From NCBI GenBank assembly GCA_030062745.1, contig CP099845.1, positions 17,710,903 to 17,774,902 on the forward strand: DNA of 64,000 nt. The letters are read 5' to 3'. The notes beneath the pieces are model-generated. The model saw only the letters and a program-made list of their open reading frames with translations. It was not told the DNA's origin and searched no databases. A program made the translations under genes and the position numbers. This stretch comes from Capitulum mitella (Eukaryota; Arthropoda; Thecostraca; Pollicipedomorpha; Pollicipedidae). Position 1 is the first letter of the stretch; each line of letters opens with the position of its first letter. This document shows positions 12,061 to 24,340 of this stretch, piece after piece.

Positions 12061-13295
12061 TGATGTCATGATCTCGGTAACCGTTATAGATACGAACCCG
12101 AGGACTCGATGACCAACCACAACAAGGAACCGGACGTGGCCGCCGCGGCGCGCGCTTAAAATGGTTTGTATTGGGATTTCGAATGCAAAGATGTCGATGT
12201 CTAACACAAAACTGGTACCAACGGAAAGCCCGGTCTTATGCCGTTCCGATGATGCCAAACACAAATCGGGTGTGCCGCGGCCGCTCCCGCCATGTGACGC
12301 CACGTAAACCGATGCAGGAGTCGATTTCGTCATTTTTTTTTTAAGTGAGCTTGAGACCATTGCCAACCGACCAACGCCGACGTTCAACAACAACGACGAC
12401 GTTCTTCTCAGCGCCTAATCTCGTCAACCGTAGGTCGCGCCGGGACGAAATCTGGTCCGTTCGACGCAATCGATTGGAGGTCAGTGTCATCTAGAACTCC
12501 GTACGCCGGAACCAGCACATGATGCGTGCTAGCCAAGCGAACACTAGAGGCCGTTTTGCGATCCTTACAAAACAGGGTAAGGCTAAATTCAAGCTCAAAT
12601 CTTAACGACTCGGCGACTATGTAGCCCCACGTCACAAAGTACCGACTGTACATCATTCCAGAGGACCGACTTCGTCCGCCAGACGGGATGGTTGCGGCAC
12701 GCGCTCGGAGTGGGGGGATTTCCGGATTTCCGGTTTTTGGGTCCTTCATGCTTAAACTGTGATTGCGATGACATGAAGGGTAAGATTGTTGGTAAAATTA
12801 ACGCCATTGGAACGAACGGCCTTCCGTCGTTTTGACGCTGCCATAAATCAATCATAGTTCACCTAACTTCTGCTGCCATGACGCACCAGGCAAACCGTTA
12901 GAAGTCGTGATTTTGCGGAAAATCGATATCTTTCGGGGTATTTGTGTTCAATTGGAGATCGTGGTAATGCAGCTGAGAGCATGCCTTTAAAAAAATTCTC
13001 CACCATGTTCCTCAGTCAACTGTGAACATGTTCGTTTAAGCCAACTGGCATGTCTCGTTGCGGTCCGGTCAAATAAAAACGTCTGCGTGTCGAGTTTTGT
13101 GTGTTTTCTTTTTGCCGATCACGATAGAAAACTAACTTCTCTTGCTTTGAACTAAAAATTGTATTATCCCATCCTGATCGGTCTGACCTCGACGCAACCT
13201 CCAATTTCGGGCTTTCAAATACGCTACTGGACTAAAAAATGTCACTGTTGTAGGCATAAAGGTTCCGTCAGATATGGATACACCTCAGGTTAACT
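12061..13295. other. Unassigned stretch
   Basis: No convincing gene. The first 300 bases may be further diverged family E sequence, with similar CG-rich words on either side of 12,130 and 12,280. The rest is mixed-composition unique sequence. Confidence 0.3.
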
Positions 13296-13297
13296 CC

Positions 13298-14110
13298 ATT
13301 TTTAACAAGTGTCGTCGATTTTTCGAAATTTGACGAAGTTTTTTATAGTATCTTTAATGTAGGGTGATGCAGACATTCATTTACCGTCAATGGACCAAGT
13401 ATCAATGACTTCCAGCCATTAACCTGAGGTCAAAGGTCACGAATAACTGTTATGCGCCGAAATGCACCGCCGTCAAAATCGGCGATGCATTTCTCAGAAC
13501 GGGATGGAAACGGCAGAGCTGGCTCGCACACCTGAGAGTAATACCAAGAAGTCCAAAAAGTTTAAAACAATTGTATGTTTTGGAAATAGACTCACGCGAA
13601 TAAAGCTTCGCCAGCTATGTAGATTGATAAATAATGATTTTTCAAAAAAACTAAGCATGAAAAATCATCGCAAGAAATACTAGGATAAAGAAATGCTGCA
13701 TGGAAAGTCCGATGTCGCAAAAATAAAGAAACGCTAAAATTAGTTCCGGTTAATTTCATACCGCGTTCGGTAACGGCGCCCGCCGGCCATCGGAGCGAAA
13801 ATCGCCGTGCCTTGAACTCCACGTTTCGGCGTTAAACGAATCAGAGAAAGTGGGCATGTCTTGGCATCTGCAGACTATTACCTTCTCATTAGTACCTTTA
13901 CCTGAACTTTATTAATCACAGCCCTTGAGACCCAGGCCGCTTCTCGGTTTCACGCAGTCGGCTGTGAGAAAACATATATAGGGCGTAAATGGCTTACATA
14001 TTATACAAAATAAAAATGAGACCACTTTCGAGCTCTACTTCTCACCAGCTTTTCAACGGTGTGCTCGTTTTTATCGTGCCACCAGCCGTTCGTAAGTTAG
14101 GGTCTGATCG
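13298..14110 (+). mobile_element. Family B element, partial copy
   Basis: Aligns with the right two-thirds of the full family B copies at 28.5, 46.3 and 56.2 kb. Shared blocks include the CCGTCAAAATCGGCGATG-like block and the run leading to GAGCTCTACTTCTCACC. Neither the left end nor a clean TTAA right end is present; similarity fades after about 14,100. A perfect direct repeat of AGGTCA with one-base spacing sits at 13,427-13,439. Confidence 0.7.
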
Positions 14111-14179
14111 GCGCCGACTACGAGTCGGGCACGGGTCAAGTCTCTCACTGCCATGACAGAGGCGCCTTTGGTAATGCTC

Positions 14180-15300
14180 CAGGCCGTTTGCCTATTCCAG
14201 AAGCTGTCTGGACGTCTCGGCGTTTGTTAGTTTCAGTGGCCCCTCTGATCGTTTCAGGGGTCCCTAATGCTAATTAGTAGTCTTAAAGGCCCCTCTGTAG
14301 CAGTTTCAGTGGACCCTTGTCCTAGCTGCCCCTCTTGTCGTCTCTGAAGAACTTTTGCTGTCTCAAAGGCCCTCTGGCAGTTACAAAAGACGTTTTGGTG
14401 ATTCCAGGCCCTCGTGCAGCGTCATGGCCACCTTTCTTACATCTGGCAGTCTTACGGCACCACTAGCCATAAACGGGGTCTTTGTTGGTGCTTCGGGTGC
14501 CTCACTGGCAGTCTCAGGGGGAACCTTTTCCGTGACAGGAGCCCACCTAACTCACTCGGGGGCCCTCCAGCCTTCCAGGATCCCATACGGTTTCAGAGGT
14601 CCTCGTAACTTTTTGCTTCGCAGGGGGCCCTCCGACCTTTTTGACGTTCTCAGGGGCCATGTGCCGTTTAGGGGTCCATCCTGGCTACTCAGGACGCAAC
14701 TGACCTTCCCGGGCCAAACAACGCCGTGCCAAGCACGCTCTTCAACTCTTGTCGCCTCGAGGGCCTCTCTGACACTTTTAATGGTCAGATGTGCCATCTA
14801 CCGTGCCGGGGACCCTCTTGCGGTCTCAGGGGCCGTTGGAGAGTTTCAGGGGCCCTTCTATTCATCTTAGAAGCCATCTTGCCGTCTCAGGATCTCATTA
14901 ATCCTTCCGGAGGCCCTCTGACGGCATTAGGACCTTCAGCTTTTCACAAAGGGCCGTGAAACCCATTCAGGGTCACTATGACATTCCAGTGGCCCCTATT
15001 CCGTCCTAGGGGCTCAGTCCTCATCTTGGCTGTCTCAGGGACCCTGTAACCCTTTTGGCGGTTCCAGGGACAATTTGTCATGGTGGGGCCCTGTTGCGGT
15101 CTCGGGGGCCTTCGGGAGCTTCAGGGGTCCTTCTATACGTCTCAGGGATCATTTAACCCTCCCGTCGGTCCCCCTGACTGCACCAAGAACCCGCCACGTA
15201 TTCACAGAGACACCGTGGAGCGCATACGGGGCCCTTCCAGGCCCATTTTGAGTCTGGGGGGCCCGTTCTCAGGCCTCGGGGGCCTGATAAGGGGCCTGAT
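14180..15300 (+). repeat. Degenerate GGCCC/CAGTCTCAGG repeat array
   Basis: More than 1.1 kb in which a word close to GGCCCTCTGGCAGTCTCAG recurs at irregular spacing of roughly 30-70 bases. Variants include TTTCAGGGGTCC, TCTCAGGGGCCAT and TCTCGGGGGCCTTC. The sequence is open in several frames only because of its repeat composition; the frames at 14,355-14,870 and 14,726-14,959 are read as by-products. It looks like an old, diverged minisatellite. Confidence 0.7.
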
Positions 15301-15309
15301 AAAGAAGAA

Positions 15310-16120
15310 ATGGATCCCCATGGATCCACGCCTGCAACGAACAGAAACCGTTTGTTGGCAATGAAGCGTGCAATGCGACCCTGGGACGGTCCCGGGATCG
15401 ATTTAATCGTTTTTTGCCGAAACTTGAATCAAATGCAAATTCATATGCGCATAGGGCTTTAAATGCGCGGCGCGGCAAGAGACCAAAAGAAACGGCCGGT
15501 GGGTCCGTGAAACGCACGCGCCATGTGACGTACTTGGGACCCAGGGGGTCGCTTTTTGGGGGTTACATGCGCGGGAGAAAGCTAGGCAAAGACTGTCTAT
15601 GCCTAAGGGCCTGCCAGCCGCATTCACTGTATTTTTACGCATTCCGTTTATCCCACTTATGATCGCAGCAGTTCATGAGATTAAACCAATCAGAACGGGA
15701 TTCAGCAGAATCGTCACAAGCATAAAGAACACTTATTTGTGATATCCTTGACCTAATCTTTGCACTCATTTATTCCAATCAAATTCTAGCTGAATCTGAA
15801 TCTTGAAGCGACGTGAATTTGGGATGTGGAGGATCTGAGGTTTAAAAATTACGTTTGTTCGCTCATTTTCAGTTTCCTTCTCTTTTATTTACGAATAAAA
15901 GACGACAGCTGCCCCACCATCGATATACACTATTCATAGTCTCTGCCTGAAGCGTTTCAAAAACCTGGTCGGGCGTGCGCTGCTGGCAAAACGACGTTTT
16001 CACTGTGGGAGGGGGATTTCGCTGTGTACTGTGGGATTTGGCGGTCACTGGTGGGGATAACCCTCCAGTTAACATGTTAAAACAGGTCATGTTGGACTGA
16101 AAGTGCCTCTAATATTTGAT
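15310..16120. other. Unassigned stretch
   Basis: No gene recognised. The segment at 15,380-15,620 is GC-richer with short frames on both strands. The rest is AT-leaning. Confidence 0.35.
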
Positions 16121-16129
16121 CACACGCGC

Positions 16130-17560
16130 AGGAAGGGAAAGGGGAGCAAGCACTTTTGTGCCCCCACCTGTTTTTCTTGAAAATCTCGAGAACGGATCGG
16201 AGCTGGTCGCTGCTAGTTTACGACATTTATGACAATTCAGTAACTTATGCAATGACGAAAAAAATCGGAAGTCGGCCGAAAATTGTAAAAGTTTGAAGCA
16301 TTTGATGTCAAGTAAACAACGAAAATAACGGTTGTCGATGACAAATGGGAACTTTGTGAAAGAACTTACGGTCCACGTAAGATCACCGTTTTAACCAAAT
16401 CAGCCGACACCGTTCGGGCATAAGTGATGGATGTACCAAAACCAAAGCCAGGGCCAATAAGGGTCAAGGCCATCAAAAGTCAAGGTCAACTAGTTTGTGG
16501 CCTGATCCAGATTTGCTTTACCACATGTCGGCCTGTATGGAATATGCATTCAAAGACCTTAACAAAAACACGCGTGGGCACACTGATACGCTTGCATATG
16601 TCAGGGTGAGTGCATGTCAAAGTCATCAAAGGGCAAGGTTAACAATTTTGCGACCTGGTCCAGATTTGCTTTGCAACAAGTCGATTTGCGTAAAATATGC
16701 ATTCAAAAACCTTAATAAAAACACGCCTGATACGCGTGTTTTTATACTGATACTGATACGCGTATATACATATGTATATATATATAAACATATATATATA
16801 TATAATTTTGTGTTTTATAGCAATCAAATCATGTAACTAGGTTCAATAGAACGAAATTACGTCAACGAAGACAGTTGACATAAAACTAACTTTGATTCAA
16901 AAACTTCATCCAAGGTCAATGACCTCGCTTCACTTCTTTTGACCTTGCGGAGGTTAGTAAACGCTAGAAGTGATCAAATGTACGAATGCTGGCTGTCGTC
17001 ACTGAAAATACGCCAAAAGATGCGTTTAACGCCCTTATAGCCAACCTACATCAGTACCCCGTGTTGTTCGAAATCTGATCTGCGAAAAATGAAAAAAATG
17101 ACGCCATAGGCCAGTGGCCTGACATGACTCCGAAATCCCCCATCAAGACGCCGAATGAATGGAAATCGTAGTATTCCAGGTTTTAATGCTCAAACACGCA
17201 CCCTTTTCCCGTTTCATTCGAAAAGCCGCACGGAATGGTCTGCACGGGCCGAGAAAGTGTCCAAAGTTGACTTTTCGGCCCCATTTGACCCTGAAGATGT
17301 TGACGTAGGATCAAGGACGAAATATAAATACGTAAAAACAAATATAAGCAGTAATATCTAAAACATTACATATATATGGAAAATAGTAAAAATATAAAAA
17401 ATAGCACGAAAATCGCACACTATGTAAAGCTGTACGGAGTTACCCTACCCATAGAACTTCATGTCTCTAGTTCTTTTCGTTTCCGAGATCGGAGGGAGCA
17501 CTTTTGTGCCCTCTTCCAGTGCACGTTAGCACAAAACACCCATGCACTCCGCGTGTAAAA
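16130..17560 (+). mobile_element. Family C element, copy 1
   Basis: About 1.43 kb that aligns in the same orientation with 22,900-24,340. Shared blocks include GAGCTGGTCGCTGCTA, GATGGATGTACCAA, CCAGTGCACGTTAGC and many AAGGTCA words. A TA/TACG-rich microsatellite lies inside at about 16,750-16,805. There is no protein-coding frame. Terminal repeats and target duplication could not be fixed, so the transposon class is unknown. Confidence 0.7.
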
Positions 17561-19707
17561 AAAACTGTTTCTTATTTTCTTCGTTTCCGGTTTCATTTTC
17601 CCTGGATCCGTCCCTGTCGGTGCAGGTATAAGTATATTTGATGCACACGTTTCCAGTAACATTATTAGTTTAAAATCAGTGATGTCAAACACTTGTACGT
17701 GGATCGGTGTGTCAGCCTTCCAAATTCTGCAGGTACCTGTACCAGGCTCCCACCATGCTTCGTCTACACAATATACACATTCCGCATTAACGTTATGACA
17801 TAAAAAGTTGGCTTATTGAGCCATACCTTGCTTTGAGTACGCCGAATCTTCTGACGCACGAGTTTGCATTAACCCCAGTGATGTTGCAAGCATTTTCCAT
17901 TGGCAGTCCCAGTCACGTTGTAGACGATGTGGATTTCAATTGAAAAATGCATTGCATTTCATTCCATGCATTGCATTCCATACATTAACATCAGATGTAT
18001 TGTCAAAGATTGGCTGCAGCATCCATCTGTAAGGGAACGAACATTCGTCCGAAACAACCGCAAAATGACCTGACATGCCGTCCGGAAATGCTTTCTGGCG
18101 CCTCTTCCGGTCTATGAAGGACGTACAAATTTCGGCGTAGGACGCCAAAAGGTCGTGAAGGAAAACTAAGGCTCAGCACGATAACGCAAATACTTCGATT
18201 TTTACGCCGGAAAACTACAGGGGCCCGAATCAGCACCTCTCTCTTTCTTCACATAAAAAAGCTTGAGAAAATTGTCCATATACTCATATGCTAGCAGGAT
18301 TATGTTTTAAGACATCCCGTCCCGGTAATCGTTTAGTCGAATTTTTCTGAAGGGCAGTTCTTGGAACTGTTGCATACCTTTCCCAATAATGTTTATGCCT
18401 GATTCTGTTGAAATGGACATTCGGGTCAGCCTTACAATGCCCCTGTTGCATAACCGAGAATGGCATTTTGTATAGACCATTCCGCACAGGCATTACGTCG
18501 TCGAGTGTCAGCTGTGTGCTCCAAAAAATAGAGTTGAGGCGCGTGAGGTTACATGCCCAGTGCTGTTAACATTATGCTGTCACGCGGCACATTTAATTTC
18601 AAATCTGTAAGCAGCTCGCAAACTCACAGCTGGTTCCGAATGTCAGCCAGGAACTCTTATAGTCCCACTCCGTCAACCCCAGTGATGTGCGCTAGGTGGG
18701 TAGGTTTTTAATACGAAACCACCACAAAGCCATCTTGCTGCGGAAAGCCGCTTAGATTGTTCCCTTGGTTGGTTTATGGTTTGATTCGGTTTGGTATTCG
18801 ATTTACGGTTCCTCCGATTTAATTTTTGGGTGTCATTACGACTAAGGCGTCGAAGAGTGAAGGTCGGAAACTATTCAGATCTGTCTGCGGCCAAGACAGT
18901 GTGCTTCTAAATCCTCCAGTTTGATATCGGCGAGAAGACTTTCGTCCCAAAACCTTCCAATTGACGAAAACGCCTCGGACGGCAATCGAATCTGGATTCC
19001 CGACTTTGCATCTCTCACGCCATGGAATGGTTCCACGTGCGCTGTGTCGAACTACTGGAACGCTGTAGCAGTATCTGCAATTCTTGGCTGCGCAATTCTT
19101 CAATATCTGGCTTCAGCAGCCTGACGTCTGGCCAACTCTTGCCCATGGAAAATGCCCAGGACTATAGATCTCAGTCCTGAGAAATTCCAGGAAGACGTTG
19201 AAGGCGGTACCGAGTCAGTCTGCGGAAATCTTCATCTTAATTCGTAAACTTGCACGGTTTAATTACGACAAGTTTTGAGAAGAAAACTTCATGTTTCACA
19301 TGAGTCGTTTCGGGCTATTCACGCTCGTCCACGCCTTGTTGGACCCTAGGCAATTCCGGAGAAAACTGCCGCCGTAAATTGAAGGGCCAGACTTCGGCAG
19401 CTTCCCCAAAGGGGTGATTCGAAGCAGTCAACAGGGCGCCGTCTGCACCTAACAACCGACTACACAAATGTGGAGGCTGAAACTGCCAATGCGTCTGCAC
19501 CGCTAAACAGCTCCTGCGCTTGAATATTACACCTACGGCGTAGCTAAGACCACACCGAAGGCACGTTCAGTGGTACTTCTGCCAATTGGAGCTCGAGAGC
19601 AGCGCACTTACCGCAAGTCGTATCTTTAACCCTCGCCCGCACTCGCTATTTTGCCATCCTAGAACGCACCTGGGGGGAGGGGGTGCCACCCTCAAGCCAT
19701 TCACCTC
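17561..19707. other. Unassigned stretch between families C and A
   Basis: Unique-looking sequence with short frames on both strands and no recognisable domain. The TGCATT/CATTGCATTCCA words around 17,945-17,985 form a small local repeat. Confidence 0.35.
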
Positions 19708-19711
19708 TTAA

Positions 19712-20919
19712 CCCTATTCCCGGCAGGGGGGTGGCGGAATCCGCCCCCCCTCGGGTTTTTTGCTTGCCAATTCCTGGCTTTTTAACGCAGCTTCACGAAA
19801 CTTGGTGACTTTTCCTAGCTATTCCTTCTACGCGCCGTGACAAAATTTCGAAATTCTGTTTTGCTCAGGGGCGGAGCCAGGCAACGTTTTTGAGAGGCAC
19901 CTCAGGTCATTTTTGGCCATGTTGAGGATAAAAGGAAAATGTCTGCCAAAAACAGAGTTTTTAAGATAAAACTTAAAACTTTATATGAATGTATAGCTAA
20001 ATAGTTGGGCAATGTGCATATGTAATTTTGTTTATCTGAGGTAACTTTACAAGGTCAGGTCAAGGTCAAAAGTCAAAATTTGTTTTTTCGCAATAATTTC
20101 GGCGCCGTTTTTTCAAATGCCAAACTCAGAGTATATATGACGTAGAACGATGCCCTCTACTTGTGTACCAAGTTTCAGCTTAATATCAGGTCGGGTCACG
20201 GAGCTATGACCTGAAATGTCAGTGCGCGTACCCTATATCGCAAAAGCCAAAAAATGATTTTTTTGGAATAGAGTGAATTCAATCGATTAAAAACGTTTAC
20301 AGATAATATTGAATGCACACGACATCATTCCAGGTGACCCCAAGGTCACTGGAGGTCATTTAAAGTCAAAGGTCACAAGCTGATCTGGAGAACGTGTGAC
20401 CATGACAGTTCCCCCTTTTTTATGTCCCTGGCACCGCCTATGCTAACATTACACAAACATTGTAATGCGATTTGTACTTCTTTCGCATAACATGACTAGC
20501 AGAAGCTAAAAAAGTGTTTTGGCCTCTTTTGTTCATTCCGTTATTAGAAAACTAATCCTTCTATTTTTGAAACCCTGTGAACGCCCATGAATTTTGTCAA
20601 AATTTCAGATTTGCATACCCATGGTAAAAGCCCTATTCATAATCTCTCAATTCATGCCAGTTTCATCGAAATCGGTCCATAAACAACGGAGTTATAAGAA
20701 GTCAAAAAGTACCCCCCATTTTGACATTTTTGCCCCCTGTATCCACAAATTTCAAAATTTTGAAAATTTCTTTTTATAAAAATGTAGTTCACGTGACGGC
20801 AAATCGATTGCCGTTTGTTGCGATGAAATCGGATAGGTAGTTCTCGAGATCTCAGGGGGGGCCGAATCCGCCCCCCCTGCCGGGAATCGACCATACCGTC
20901 TAGCCCTCCGGGAATAGGG
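19712..20919 (+). mobile_element. Family A element, full copy 2 (piggyBac-like, non-autonomous)
   Basis: A 1,208 bp unit with TTAA at 19,708-19,711 and 20,920-20,923. The left tip is CCCTATTCCCGG and runs directly into a G-run. The right tip (read inward on the minus strand) is also CCCTATTCCCGG, but the block ATTCCCGGCAGGGGGG recurs 28 bases further in. Both tips are therefore inverted repeats with an end-specific spacer. The body matches copy 1 in reverse orientation. No transposase is encoded, so movement would need an enzyme supplied elsewhere. Confidence 0.85.
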
Positions 20920-20923
20920 TTAA

Positions 20924-21857
20924 ATGAGAAAGAGCATCACGACAAAGACTAGCGGATTTCTTGGAGCGTGCTAAATCTAACGGTTCCTGGTATGACATTC
21001 TTAGAATAAATCCTGACCTTCCAGGTCATGTCAAAGAAAAAAATTCTTTTTTTTTGCGCTACAAACGGAACGTCTCGTACGTTAGTCCCCATTTGGCAAT
21101 GGCACGGCCATTTGTAGTGCTCAGACAGAGTAGCTCTGGTCGTTTTTGTGACATACAGTTTTACTGCCTGAGGTCAGTTGGTCGCATTCCAGGTCAGGTC
21201 AACATATGCCCTTTTCAGCGGAATCCATTCTCGACGCTGCCTTGAAGACAATTTGTTAATCTGAAGGCAATTTGAAGGAAATTTGTTGTCAATATCTGTT
21301 TGTAAATCCAAACAGTTCGAAGTGATTTATCGAAACAGATTCATGTTCGGAATGGAAAAATAACAGAAAGCCAATTGAGGTTACCCGAGGTCCAATACCT
21401 CATTTCGCCCTGAACAGTGCGAATTGGATATTCACTGCGAATCCCCCCCCCCCAAAAAAAAAACATAACTGATGTCGGACTACGTCTCTAGCGTCGAAAC
21501 AACGTAACACGCATTCGCATGCCGCGTGCCACGGCAGCGGTCTAGTTTCGAAGGTCACGCGTGATTGTCGCAGGCGTAAGATTACCGATCATTACGCAAC
21601 AGAGTGATCAACCTTTATCGCGTCAAAGTCCTGAGGAAATGCTAATATTATCGGTTTTTTTTACGAAGGCGTCCACTGATAGTAACTTTTGGCACTTTTT
21701 TCGCCATATTTGTGAGGTCTTTGAACGTCACTGTCGAATTGTTCATGTATGCCTCCGAAACGATAGAAATAATTCCTACGAACATGTTTTTTCAAATATA
21801 CTGACAGACTAGCACGCCCTTGACCCGACGTGAGCTGACCTGACCTTGGATATGACC
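20924..21857. other. Unassigned stretch
   Basis: No gene. It contains a C10 run followed by an A10 run at about 21,446-21,465. Confidence 0.4.
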
Positions 21858-22019
21858 ACCGGCGCAGCCAAAGTGGGGGTTCGTCCCCCCTTTTTAGCCC
21901 GCATTTTTTTGTGAAGACCATAGCACATTGTCTTCCCAGCAGGCGATTTTCGTCTGATTTCACTTTACACTGAGCTCCGAGCTCCCTCCCACTTAAGAAA
22001 ATCTTGGCTCTGCCCCTGA
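21858..22019 (-). repeat. Family D short repeat, copy 1
   Basis: The minus strand reads CAGGGGCAGAGCCAAG, then ATTTTCTTAAGTGGG and a G/A-rich tract, and later CGCCTGCTGGGAAGAC. The same order of blocks occurs on the plus strand at 45,943 and 51,733. It is about 160-190 bp with no coding capacity. It may be a SINE or the end of a DNA transposon. Confidence 0.65.
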
Positions 22020-22899
22020 ACCTGACCTAACATTCACCCGGTTTCTCTGCTTTATTTCATGTTCTGTCGAGGATAATAACTGTGCAAACAGAAAGCCAAA
22101 GAATGCCTTGATATTGAAACTCTCTGGCTTCCACAACCATGATCAATACAGCGCTATAAAAGGTCGGCCATGTGACCTGACCTGGAGGAGGTCATGACGT
22201 GATTTGAAGAACGCTTGCGTTTCATATTTTTATGCGAAGATTGTATTGTCTCATGAAAGAAGCCGGAGGGATAAAGTTGGACATCTGGATATAAACTCAG
22301 CTTTTACCACGGTGATCTCGCATGGGCTCAGGTGACCTAAGGTCATTTCACGGCTATAAAGTGTCTTAGTGCAATACTGGACTGAAAAATCGATTTCAAG
22401 GCCCATTTTTTACCTAAGGAGTCATCGAAAAGTGGTTTTAGACTCCTTTTTGTTACTTCGTCCCAAATGTGACCTGACCTGACCTGATAAACCTTCATGT
22501 GAGTCAACGCTATTTGTCGTGTTTAGTGACTTCCTTGGCTCAGGAATGCATTTCAGGCACCGGCAAGCCGAAAGACGACTCAAAATCGTTAGAAATAGGG
22601 AGATTTCAGCTGACCTCAGGTCACTGGCCTTGAGCATGACAACAAATTCTAAACAGCTAAATTCTTAGGAAAATCCTCGACTACTTTCCCCAAACGTGTC
22701 AGGTTAATCGATTACACGAGATTGACCTTTTTTCCGTGGACCAGGTCAGTCCTCTTGAATGAGTGGAAGTTGAAAACACGACAGGATATGTGAAAAGGAA
22801 GTAGAAAAATGCACAGAAAGTTTAAGCGCGCTGCGCGTGCTCTTTTTTCTCTTATTACCCAAAGTCCTGAGGGGGCGTCCACACCCATCCCCCGTTGGG
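22020..22899. other. Unassigned stretch rich in TGACCT words
   Basis: Non-coding, with many AGGTCA/TGACCT half-sites, including a head-to-tail TGACCTGACCTGACCT at 22,470-22,485. No gene is recognised. Confidence 0.45.
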
Positions 22900-23384
22900 C
22901 AAGGGATAGCATGCGCACAGGGACACTTCTGTGTTCCTTCCGTCTATTGTTCTTGAAAACATCGAAAACGAACGGGAGCTGGTCGCTGCTACTTTGTAAC
23001 ATTTCTGACAATTTAATAACTCGTCGAATGACGCAGAGGAATCGAAGATTGGCCGGACATTTTTGACGTTTGAAGCGTTTGAAGTCAAACAAACGTAACG
23101 GAAGAACGGCTGTCGCAGACAAATGGGGATCTGCAAGAGAACTAACGTCCTACCTAAGGTTACCGTTTAAACATTATCAGCCGACATAATTCGGGGATAA
23201 CTGATGGATGTACCAAGACCAAAGCCCGGGTCAGTGAAGGTCAAGAGCAACAAAGGTCAAGGTTAACCAGCTTGTGACCTGATATCCAGATTTGCTTTGC
23301 AACGTGTCGATTTGTATGAAATATGTATTGAAAGAACCTAATAAGAACACGTTTGCGCGCATTGATACTCTTATTACGCACGCA

Positions 23385-23416
<32 letters not shown>

Positions 23417-23422
23417 CACACT

Positions 23423-23474
<52 letters not shown>

Positions 23475-24340
23475 CGGAAGCCATGGGGCAAGAGGTTTCG
23501 GCTTCCCAACTTTTTTGAAATTTAACACTGGCCCTATGGACATTCACTGAAAAAATGACCCAAAATGTTTCTCGCTCCCTCCCCCTAGCCGAAGAAGAGT
23601 TGCCGTACCCCTGTATATATATTTTACGTTTCACGGCAATGAAATCATGCAACTAGATTCATTACAATGAAATAACTCCAATGCAGACAGTTGACATAGA
23701 ACTTACTTTGACATAGAACTTACTCAAAAACTTCATCCAAGGTCGATGACCTCGCTTCATTCTCTTCGACCTTGCGATGGTCAGTGAACGCTGGAAATGA
23801 CCAAATGTACCGATGCTGGCTATCGTCATGTCTCTTCATGTGGGCTCTTCGTCTTCATACTCTAAATGTTGCCTTTAGCTTCATTATTAACACTCAGGCT
23901 ACACTAGCATCCCGTGTTGCTCAAAATCTGAATTGCAAAAACGGAAAAATGACGTCGTCTGACATAGGCCACACGTAGGCCAATCGTCTGACATAACCTG
24001 GATCGAAGTGTTCATTCAAGACACCAGATAAATGGAAATTGTCGTATGCCGCGTTTTAATGTCTTAACACGTGCTCTTTTTCCGTTTCGTTCCAAAGGCC
24101 GCACATAATGGTCTAAATGGGCTGAGTTTCCAAAGTTGACGTTTTCGATCCCATTTCACCTGGGCTATATTGGCCTACGGTCATGAAAACTGTACAAAAC
24201 GTAGCTCTTTGTGACCCTATCCTTCCCCTAAAATTTCGGGTCTTCAGCTTTTTCCGCTTCTGAGGTCCGAGGGCCAAAAAGTGTCCTCCCTCCCAGTGCA
24301 CGTTAGCGCGAAACCCTCATCAACTGCGTGTCTTAACACG
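22900..24340 (+). mobile_element. Family C element, copy 2
   Basis: Colinear with copy 1 at 16.1-17.6 kb over about 1.44 kb, moderately diverged. The compound microsatellite at 23,376-23,469 sits at a place comparable to the TA-rich tract of copy 1. No coding frame. Long frames around the microsatellite are artefacts of the repeat. Confidence 0.7.
23376..23469. repeat. Compound microsatellite (ACGC)n-(CA)n-(TA)n
   Basis: ACGC units from 23,376 pass into CA units from about 23,404, then into about 22 TA units from 23,426. Confidence 0.97.

Noticed and set aside
14355-14870. 171-codon plus-strand frame
   Set aside because: Lies wholly in the GGCCC repeat array; the protein only mirrors repeat words.
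23231-23652. Frames with long Tyr-Ile and His-Thr runs
   Set aside because: Translation of the ACGC/CA/TA microsatellite.
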